Below, piece by piece: positions 55,800 to 64,000 of a stretch of DNA of 64,000 nucleotides (the stretch's first letter is position 1; every line of letters begins with the position of its first letter). The notes beneath the pieces were generated by a model that saw nothing but the letters and a program-made list of their open reading frames with translations, did not search any database and had not been told where the DNA came from. Source of the DNA: Pristionchus mayeri (lineage: Eukaryota; Nematoda; Chromadorea; Rhabditida; Neodiplogasteridae); the NCBI GenBank assembly GCA_036245805.1, contig BTRK01000004.1:34705541-34769540 (forward strand), read 5' to 3'. Both the position numbers and the translations under genes were made by a program.

Positions 55800-57700
55800 T
55801 GATACAGGTCCTACAAAATGAATCTCTCCACAACCTCTAAACTTTATTCGATTTTTCGTTACTATCATTCACACTCAGTAAACATTGTTGTAAATGATCT
55901 GTTGTAACTGAATAATACTAATATTGTACGTACTCGCCTCGAATGAATTAAATCTATGAAAAAATAGTGTTTGGAATTCTGAGCACATCTTTTTGGCAAC
56001 TATTATGAAAGTCATGATGCATCGCATTTCGAATTCCCCCTTTCTCACTAGATTTCACAATGGGAGAATTTCACAATCGAATCTGCATGTCACACGTGTC
56101 GTCGTATTGCTAACTCGTTATTTACTTTTTATTTTCAACAATTGTGCGGTTCAGGCTGACTAATCGTTTAATTTTTCTCCTCGACATGTTATGGGAAAAC
56201 TTCCAAATGAAAATAATAATGGAAAAAAATAGCTCATCTCTTATTTACCATTGCCTCAGTTATACCTCAGATGGGAATGCGGTGTCATCTCACACCGTCT
56301 CGAGCCCCGCCTCTTCGGTAGAACTATACTAGACCTGTCAGAGTAAAGAGTGCACCGTATCACAGCGCTAATGTAACGTGTTTATGGACATTTTGAAATC
56401 TAAACAACGTGATTCTCTTTTGCCTTCTAAATTTGAAAATACTTCAATATGCAAATACTATCTCTGGTATACCCACTATCTCGAATGCGCTTGAATTGTT
56501 CTAAGAAATGGATATATTATTTATGCAAAGTTAATACATAATGACGAATATTATCACAAATGTGTATTCTTTTTATTCTGTTTATTACATGGTGTGACTT
56601 CTCACTCTGACTCGAATCTCTATCGAACCATTAAAAATGTCAAGAGAATCGGTTCATTATTCATTCTCTGTCGCGACATGAAAGATTGACATCACATTTC
56701 TAAATAATATGTATAAGTTTACACCACATTTCGAAATTTTGTGTTGTGATTTTAAAAGAAATCTAGTTTCGTATATTGAAATAAGACTGAAAACTGTGCA
56801 CAACTTCGAAACGAATTTTTTTACAACTTCTTAATGAATGAAAAATGTCAGCTTATAGAAATATTTTTAGAAACATTTCAAGGATAACCAGTAAAACTCA
56901 TTAATCACGACTATCAACGATTAAAAATCACTCAATGAATCATACCACAATGTGAAATTCACAGCTCACTCCCTTCTCATGAGAGCTATGAGTGTTCCCA
57001 TGTTCTTAATCATTCCTCTGTAGACAGAAATCAGTTTATTCACCAAATATTCTTTCAAAAGAACGAACAGGATATTTCAAGACTATTTAAGGAGTCGTGT
57101 AAGAACAGCAACGCTGGTCATATTTTTTCCCTGAGTATCTTGAATTTATCTAATTTTCGCATCCAATGTATAACAAAAGTGACTGTTTCACGTGATTGTG
57201 AGCATTATTCCAGCTCGGTATTACCAACCTGGAATTCGTTAATTGACAGTTATGCCATTTGCTAAATCAACAAAACCATTTGCGATTATTATTGTGTAGA
57301 TAATGTGGGAAAGTAAGGGCAGCACAAATTAATTCCGAAAGAATACGCTGCTGTGACTATAGGAACCATCCCAAGCAATATAAATACCTTCTACAATACT
57401 ATTAAGCTGCCCTAATATGTTTCAAATTATATCGACAATAAATTTGGGGGGGCTGAAGCAAATTTCAAAAATAGTCGACTGTATAAAGCGTGGCCTGCGA
57501 ATGACCTAGATTGTAAAAGAGGAGGAGCTAGATGCATTGAGCTCCTCATTTAATTTCACAATCTATTGCTAGAGCACAACAGCACTTTTGCAAGCACCGA
57601 TTATTCGTGTTGCGCACAAATCCGCGTCGATGCCTACTTTACAGTCTTCTTTATTGCAGATACGACTTCTGAATTTTTCGCGTTCCCTTTCTTCACCCTC
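55800..57700. other. No gene seen
   Basis: AT-rich intergenic sequence upstream of the pseudokinase. The only longer open frame (56144-56332) has no homology or splice support that I can see. Confidence 0.55.
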
Positions 57701-57703
57701 AAC

Positions 57704-59840
57704 ATGTCAGGATCACTGATGACATCGAAGGAAACGCTCTCCAGAGTGGACAATGTTCTGTGTCGCCCAAATGTTCAAAACCAAACAGCCGCCAAAACAA
57801 GGTCTGAGATTAATGCCTTTGTGAGCTCAATTATTTGTGAATGATTTCGCTAAAATTTGAATTTTTCCAGATCGCGGGAGTCTAGCTCTGACGAGGAAGA
57901 TTCCGCTGTTTTTCATGACTTTGAAATGATATCCAAAAATGTCCTGATACGATTGGATGCCGGAAAGATATCACAGTGCGAGCGGCGAGACCTCACGGTT
58001 ACTATATTCTATTTTTATTCTGACACGTTAAAATATGTAAAATTCAGCTAAAGTTGATTTTTGATTCTAATTTTTTTTAGTTCGGCGCACCACTCCACCA
58101 TGGCTCGTTTGGAGACTACGTTGCTTATGCGTCCTTCAAGAAGGAAAATTTCGCAGTAAAGGCGAGAAATTGCATAATTCATTTCGAAATATTCCAGTCG
58201 TAAAACAAAGCCTTTAGTAATATCTCACCCATGATCAGAGCACTTGACCTTTTCGAAATGATGCATTTCAAAATTTATTTTTTTCATTGCAAATTTCGTT
58301 CAGATTGTACGAATTCTCGACAGGAAAAGTGGGCAAAACGATGGGCGATCGATGTCGGATGTGAGTAAATCTAAACATACTGCTGTGTTGATAATACAAT
58401 TATTATAGATTCATCGAAAAATGGCCATCGCAGCGCTAATGAATCATGAAAAAGTTGCCAAGTTGTATGGGTTCTTCATCGAGGTGAGCTGCAAATAACG
58501 TGCTTAAATTAGCAAATCTATTTCGATTTTCCAGGAAATGACTTGCTACATGCTAATGGAGCCAATGTTTGCGAGTTTGAGCGAGGTTTGGAAGCGTAGT
58601 ACTCGAAACCCAATGCCTTTCTACAGGTGAAAAAAATTTTTCACAATGATATCCCTGTGAAATACACTCCTGCGGGGCTTGAAAATATTCTCGGGAGCAT
58701 GATTGTAGATGTGAGCGAATACCATTTTAATTAAATCAGAAATATCCTAATGCGAATTTCATATAACCAGAGCAATTTCAGTTAGTTAATGCGCTTGCTT
58801 TCATGTCAACTTTGCATGCTACAGGTATAGATGCATTTTCGTAATCCCAGTTTTCACTGAATTTTTAGTCCTCACTCCCCGAAGGATTTTGTTTACCAGA
58901 GAAGGAAGAGTGAAAATTGGCGTTTCTTCAGCGATAACTACCGAATATTCAAAACCTGTTCGATATTCTGCGGTAAGTTTTTTTGCATTATTGTGTTTCA
59001 CAAAACATTTAAAATCAGTACGAGATTGCTATTTTCAACGTGGAGCTGATCAAAAGCTCGCGGTCACAAAATTTAAATTATTTTTAGCCTGAACTTCTAA
59101 CGGGAAGTTCAACCGACCTCAAGAAGACTGGCATCTTCAGTCTGGGAATTAATATCGTGAGCTCCACTCGCGTTCTTGACTTTACAAACAAACTTCAGAT
59201 AGAAGCAGCAACGGGGCAGTATCCATACCAAGGCAGCATCGTAAGCTAATTAATTTCTCATGGGTTCTTTAAATTAATTTCTTATGGGTTTTAAATTTAT
59301 TTATAAATTTCGAAATTTTTATAAAAATTATTTTCCAGGACTTTATTATCGCCGAAATGATTCTGGAGGGCGAACAACCACGACTTGGCAAAGAGTTCTC
59401 CCGCGAAATGAGAGATTTCGTCGACGCCTGGTATCCTTTCATCTAATTTTTCTTTGGAAAAATGAACAACAAAGAACTTGTGAGCATTAAGAAGCCTTTC
59501 AGTAAGTTCAGTAAGTAAGTAAGTAAGTAGTTCAGTAAGTAGTTTCAGTAATCAAGACTTTTGCAGTCTCTGCAAGTCTCCGTACTCCAGGGCGAGTGTA
59601 GATCGAAACGAAGAGAATTGTATGCAAGTGAGGAATTTAGCTACTGATCAAATGGCAAAATTGCACCTTCAGAAAACGCCATTCTACATGCGACATTCTC
59701 AGCGCAGCAATAGGTGACTATTGAACACAATAAAAAACAAAATGTGAGTTGAAAAATATTTTTCTTTTTTCAGATTCAAATCGGTCTCTTCGATGTTGCA
59801 GTGTATCGAAGCGCATGTGCACAAATTTCGGAGGGAGTAA
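57704..59840 (+). CDS. MAP2K (MKK3/6)-like pseudokinase, 15 exons, 363 aa
   Basis: Exons 57704-57801, 57871-57997, 58081-58161, 58304-58360, 58409-58483, 58535-58585, 58627-58710, 58782-58824, 58869-58972, 59088-59156, 59199-59240, 59339-59430, 59567-59627, 59673-59713 and 59774-59840 join in phase. Kinase landmarks: glycine loop HHGSFGDYVAY (about 81-91), VAVK-type lysine FAVK (K102), MLMEPMFASLSE, APELL (240-244), SLGINIIEAATGQYPYQGS, FVDACLCKSP, and a C-terminal helix FKSVSSMLQCIEAHV. The catalytic parts are gone: HRD and the loop Asn are replaced by VLTPRRIL, DFG by VSS (224-226), and the Asp before SLG by Gly. A regulatory or scaffold role in a p38/JNK-type pathway is inference. Exon 3 ends AAG then GCGAGA, a likely GC-AG intron. 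Complete open frame over 15 exons argues against a pseudogene. Confidence 0.85.
59480..59566 (+). repeat. AAGT microsatellite made of splice-like signals
   Basis: Tandem CAGTAAGTAAGTAAGTAAGT and several TTCAGTAAGT units in intron 12 of the pseudokinase. The unit carries both TTTCAG acceptor-like and GTAAGT donor-like sequences. Confidence 0.75.
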
Positions 59841-60185
59841 CCAAATTATTAATCATAATATTTATTCACGCGTTCTTTCAATGATCCATTTGAATATGTG
59901 ATAAACTGAAATATTTCCACTTACAAAGTGCCGTTAAAATACGTCAGGTCGAGTTGTGGACTTGGAAACTACAATAGCTAGCTTCAAATTTTGAGAATCG
60001 TGTCATATGCATTTTCGAAGTTACTAGGCATGCACCTTCATTTCTTCACCGTCGTTGATATTTGAACGTTTGGCTTATCAACCCTTGTGGGTCGCCCGCG
60101 CCTGTCATGGGAATGTGAGAAAATGCCATTCGATTGATGAGTTACCAGTCTCTTCTCTGTCTCCCCTCATCTCGAGTGCTATTAG

Positions 60186-61299
60186 ATGGATGCTTTTACC
60201 ACTGGAGCCTTCAATGGTACCCTGTCCTATCTACCCCCGGACATCGTTCGAATCATAATTCCAATGGCTGGAGCGCCATTTTCAGTGAGACTCGTGAGTA
60301 ACAATTAATCTGCCTTTCGAGGATAACTTCCTATTTCAGCTTTCACCAGTGTGGAATGTGGTAGCACTCGAATATATTGAGAGTCCAAACAGAAGAAGGA
60401 TTTCTGTGAAATATGCGAGCATCGTAGTGGACGATTCAGATAAACTTACAATAAGGATGAGAATGTCAAAAGCAGATCGCAACCATTGTGGACTTCAGAA
60501 GTGGAAGCAAACAGATACAAGATTTGTTGGTGAAGTGCGTTGATATAATTCACTTCACCTTATGATAAGGCGAATCGCGAGAGAATCGACGATTTGAGGG
60601 GTTAGCGGCGGTAGGAATCAAGTTTGTCCTATTCCAAAATAATTACGGCCGCAAGTACTTTGAATGATGCTCTTCAAAACTGCGTCCTCGGAATTGTGAT
60701 ATCGGTCGTCATATGATATCAAAATTTTGTCGACACAGTTTTGAAGAACATCATTCAAAGTACCGGTGGCTGCAAATACTTTGGAGCAGGACACACTTGA
60801 TTCCTACCGCGGCGGCGTGGTCGATTCTCTCGCGATTCCTCTCATATATCAATGCAATTAATTCTATCAGGGTTCCAATTCGTTCGGTGAATTTGATTCT
60901 CCTCCACAAAATATATTATCTTATGATCCGAACATGATATCCGAAAGAGAAAAAATTCGAATCAGACTGAAAAGACTGTTCAATTCCTGCGCTTGGATTG
61001 ACAATCTTTGGGTTGGAAACGTGCGCAGGGATGCTTTCGACTTCATAGTAGAGTGTCTCGGCTATAAAAAAGTTTCTATGTTGTATGTGTATAATATTGA
61101 GAAGCATTTGAAAAGGTGATACACATTTGCTGCACTATCAGTTCTCAAAAATACGATGAAGTTTAAATATGAAAAATACGACACAATAAAATACGAAAAT
61201 AGTTAAAATCATCCTCATTGCAGATGCGTGACTGAAGCAGCAGAGAAAATGAGAGTGAACTCAATGAGCTTCAATGGAGATATACTTATTTGCGATTGA
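60186..61299 (+). CDS. F-box-like protein, four exons, 207 aa
   Basis: Exons 60186-60293, 60340-60534, 60871-61115 and 61224-61299 join in phase. The N-terminus LSYLPPDIVRIIIPMAGAPF, then SVRLLSPVWNVVALEYI resembles an F-box (Leu-Pro start, hydrophobic helices, Trp near the end), which would bind SKP1 in an SCF ubiquitin ligase. The rest is not a known repeat; the sequence includes LKRLFNSCAWIDNLWVGNVR and FIVECLGYKKVSMLYVYNIE. ATG follows a GCTATTAG acceptor. Intron 2 contains a hairpin MITE (60565-60842). If the donor after exon 2 is not used, the frame stops at 60543. Tandem relative of the gene at 61863-63401. Function beyond the F-box is unknown. Confidence 0.6.
60565..60842. mobile_element. 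Hairpin MITE in an F-box gene intron
   Basis: About 278 bp; the right end GTCGATTCTCTCGCGATTCCTCTC equals the family end at 6028-6052, and the left end is its complement with a few changes. The halves are inverted copies of each other (GGTAGGAATCAAG and CTTGATTCCTACC; TGAATGATGCTCTTCAAAAC and its complement). Confidence 0.8.
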
Positions 61300-61860
61300 T
61301 TTGAAAATCAATTCACAAATCGTTCTTCAATATTCGATACTTTTGAAACGGAGCTTCGTAACACCTCCATCGATCAATATGAATTTCCTATTTTAAAAAA
61401 AATGTATGATGCTTGCCCAACAAACAAGAATCAACCAACGACGACCCCCCACAGAAACACAGCTGGACAATTCACAATGTTTCCCTATCTTTCCTTTCAG
61501 CAACCTCTTATCACATGTGATAAATCTTTGAATTTTGTACTAGTCAAATGCAGTGCACGAATGCGATTTGTATTTCTAAAGTCGACAAGATTGTCGCTAC
61601 CGTATCCTATCTTGAAGGTTACGGTACCCATATAGCACACAAATGCGAGATATGAATCATCATCACTAATGGGAAACATTACCGTGACCTTCCACTTGTC
61701 AGTAAAAAAAACTCAGCTGCGGGGCACATCTCAGGAAAACTTGGTGAATACGGTAACTGGCGTGGCATTAAGAAGCGGGAATGCGTCATATATGCGTTCA
61801 CATCTGTGCTCATCAGTGGCTACCCAAGGCATTATTTTAAATTTAAAAAAAAAACGCCAA
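61300..61860. other. Intergenic stretch between the two F-box genes
   Basis: Open frames of 60-80 codons occur on both strands (61402-61635 plus; 61497-61679 minus) but have no matched splice partners or recognisable domains. Two TACCGTA/TACGGTA phrases are present near 61600 and 61620. Confidence 0.4.
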
Positions 61861-61862
61861 CG

Positions 61863-63401
61863 ATGTCTATTTATTTTCCAAGTCTTCCTCGTAATGCTTA
61901 TAGCAAAGTGCTCCGTATCCTGAAATTTAGATCATTATTGCAACTAAGAGAGGTACGCATTTTATAACATTATTATTGAGCATTTTATAACACTATTATT
62001 GTACTTATAGCTCAGCTCGTTTACGAAGAATATGATTGACAGTGTAGTCATTGCGCGTGAAGCGATTATGATAATGTTCTTGATACAAGTAAGTAGAAAA
62101 CTACATCCTTAGCAATAACGTCAAATTTAGTCTTTCACATTACACTTATTTTTGCGATTCTAGGATGTGGAAGACATGAAATATTATCGCTTCATTTTTA
62201 ATGAACCCATAAATTTTTTTATTTGGAGAATTCGATTAGCAGGAGTTAATCATTCAAGTACAAATTGTTGGATCGATTTCGAAAGAAATGATGAACACTT
62301 GACAGTGAGGATTAATCTAACACAGAGCTTAATACAATATTTAGATAATAATTGCTACAACGAGCCCAGGGACAATTTTTAATGAGGTTATGAAGCCTCT
62401 ATTACATAGGAAGCGGATTCATTGGATTGCCTTCCACGATGCCCATCCAGAGACAATTCGCTTGTGCTCTGAGGCCTTCGAAGCAGGATATATTACAGGC
62501 GTATATATTAATTCAGAGGAGTCGCCCCGCTACAACTTGTAAGTTAAATATGATATTAATGGGATTCCTAAAAAAATGATTTGAACAAATAACAAGATAA
62601 AAAATCATCGCTCTTCCTGTTACACGAGACCATTTCATGAGACATAAGCAAATCTAATCATTACTAGTAAATCAAAAAGTTTGCTGAATTTGTCTGAAAA
62701 TCTGACAACGTGTACTACCGTACTACCGTAGTCAACGGCTTTCCATTCGCTGGCTCCGGCTCTCCGACGCCGTTTCTAATAAGATGATTTCTTTTTTCCT
62801 CATGTTGCTTTTCAGCGTTCCGTCGTTGGATATAATCAAAAAAGTTAAACCTGAAATCGTTCGATATCAATTGCTGTCCCTCACCAAAGGTTAGATTTCA
62901 TTTTATACTGATTTCCCCTCTATTTAGATGAATCCGAAGGTTTAATTTCAGCATTCACTAATATTTTAGTACCGATTTCTGAATATGCAAATGCAATTAT
63001 AATTGATGCGAGCAAGAAAAGCAATAGATTGAATATTGATATTGTATCAGTCGCAATCGCAGTCCTCAGCAAGAAATGTGAGAAACTTTGCATGGGCTAT
63101 GCTCTTCCTCACATATCTCTTCTTGATGCTCAGAAACTTCTCCAGGTAATTCAGATTTTGCTGATGCTGACGAGTTCTGATCTAGAGTAAAGGTGAATAG
63201 TTTAATATTCCTCCACCGTGCGAGCGGGGCTTTGTTTTTTCAATGTAGCTGTAAGGATGCGCTTTGGAGCACAGTGGCACTCTGAATATACTAGCTTGTA
63301 CGCACTAAGCCCTAGTGCTTTTGCCAAAAATGTATGCTCATTTCCAGTTCTTCCATAACCAAGAAAAGAAATTCCTCTTCACATTGGAGTGTACACGATG
63401 A
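61863..63401 (+). CDS. F-box protein, seven exons, 274 aa
   Basis: Exons 61863-61952, 62011-62088, 62164-62304, 62345-62538, 62816-62889, 62952-63145 and 63348-63401 join in phase; intron 3 is only 40 bases. The N-terminus MSIYFPSLPRNAYSKVLRIL, KFRSLLQLRELSSFTKNMID is a good F-box (Leu-Pro, hydrophobic core, Leu-rich helix), predicted to dock on SKP1 of an SCF ubiquitin ligase. The C-terminal 230 residues are not recognised: FERNDEHLTIIIATTSPGTI, HRKRIHWIAFHDAHPETIRL, NILVPISEYANAIIIDASKK, CMGYALPHISLLDAQKLLQF. The organisation matches the neighbour at 60186, so they are probably tandem paralogues. Nematode F-box genes expand rapidly; the substrate-binding region is usually the variable part. 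Confidence 0.72.
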
Positions 63402-63628
63402 GTAAAGTGAACGATGATAACGGACAACTTCTAATAAAGCATTTGGAATGCGAGGATGAAGTATCATATGAATAAGATATTTGTTCCAGATGTCTGAGTT
63501 AAATTATTCTTCTCGATGTGTACTTATATATCTGTAAATATATATAAAGCGTTGAGTTGTTAATCGATGCGAACGGAGTGAAGCGGTTCGCTAGGACGGT
63601 ACTAGGTCGAATGGTTACCGTCGGATGA

Positions 63629-63767
63629 TAACCTTCCAGATGATAGCCAAAATAGCATCCTTCTGTAGTATTTGTAGAAAATACTTTTTGACACTGTATT
63701 AAACTAATATGAAGTTACAGAGCTATTGCAGAAGGGTACTATTTTTGGCCATCATCAGGAAGGTAAT
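63629..63767. repeat. Short hairpin repeat, arms about 36 bp
   Basis: ACCTTCCAGATGATAGCCAA with the following AATAGCATCCTTCTG (from 63631) faces CAGAAGGGTACTATTTTTGG with CCATCATCAGGAAGGT (to 63764). Non-coding. Confidence 0.75.
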
Positions 63768-64000
63768 GATTAGGGTCGTCAAAATGAAGAGGTGAAATGA
63801 AGCTTAATTTCTACTTCATTTCGTTCTCCCGGCGTCATTATTCATTGAAACGGAATGATCGGTGCCGTCTTCCATGATATTCGCTGCGTGTTCAAACCAA
63901 TCAGCAAGATATATTTCTTTATTCTATAGTCTATCTTTGATTGTCCAGGGCTTCGTCTATTTTGATTCCTGACCTTTCAGACGCGGTAGAAATTCTTAAT
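63768..64000. mobile_element. Left part of a second copy of the 54784-type element, cut by the window end
   Basis: GATTAGGGTCGTCAAAATGA and AGAGGTGAAATGAAG parallel the left end at 54784 (GATTAGGGCTGGCGAATGAA, AGAGGTAAAATGAA), followed in both by a GTCATT...TTCATTGAA segment. Confidence 0.5.

Noticed and set aside
1..64000. CRISPR arrays, bacterial operons or phage genes
   Set aside because: The window is plainly eukaryotic; the spaced repeats seen are promoter boxes, minisatellites or transposon ends.

Overview
The window is nuclear DNA from a nematode. Evidence: three major sperm protein (MSP) gene copies; small introns (down to 40 bp) with strong GTAAGT and TTTCAG signals; two apparent GC-AG introns; and orthologues of nog-1 and pyp-1 with ordinary nematode exon structure. 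The base composition and the F-box and MAP2K-like paralogues would suit a rhabditid or diplogastrid, but the sequence does not fix the genus. Exon borders given here were joined by hand from splice consensus, reading phase and homology; none has transcript support.

Layout. (1) 91-3441, minus: the first 15 coding exons of the nucleolar GTPase NOG1; the C-terminus lies outside the window. (2) About 3.6-26.8 kb: a decaying tandem array. Five recognisable units (near 7.5, 14.9, 20.6, 22.0 and 23.25 kb) carry an unrecognised minus-strand gene family, called DFEQ here, with two intact members, one frameshifted member and one orphan promoter, plus a second family that is mostly pseudogenic. Mariner-derived and hairpin elements interrupt the array. 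(3) 27137-28378: a complete mariner with an intact DD34D transposase. (4) 28460-31216, minus: a ten-exon Lys/Glu/Ser-rich gene whose first intron holds a foldback element and a 33-bp minisatellite. (5) 31-36 kb: sparse relics. (6) 36-53 kb: a segmental duplication. Block 48.6-53.2 kb holds a double-RING gene, an intact MSP gene and a tRNA-Gly(TCC); block 37.5-42.1 kb holds the same series in the same order, every member broken. A third MSP copy (36.6-37.3 kb) is also frameshifted. Inorganic pyrophosphatase (44804-47445, minus) lies between the blocks. Three very long palindromic elements (38.6, 42.4, 49.3 kb) sit in or beside the duplications. (7) 54.2-63.4 kb, plus: a small Cys-rich protein, a terminal-inverted-repeat element, a MAP2K-like pseudokinase missing HRD and DFG, and two F-box-type genes.

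Housekeeping genes (nog-1, pyp-1, tRNA-Gly) act in ribosome assembly, pyrophosphate removal and translation. The rest is lineage-specific: a sperm protein, RING and F-box proteins (probably ubiquitin-linked), a pseudokinase and the DFEQ family. The main theme is tandem duplication with later decay, which allows intact copies to be compared with broken ones. The most novel candidate is the DFEQ family with its repeated TTTCGAAAATA promoter boxes.
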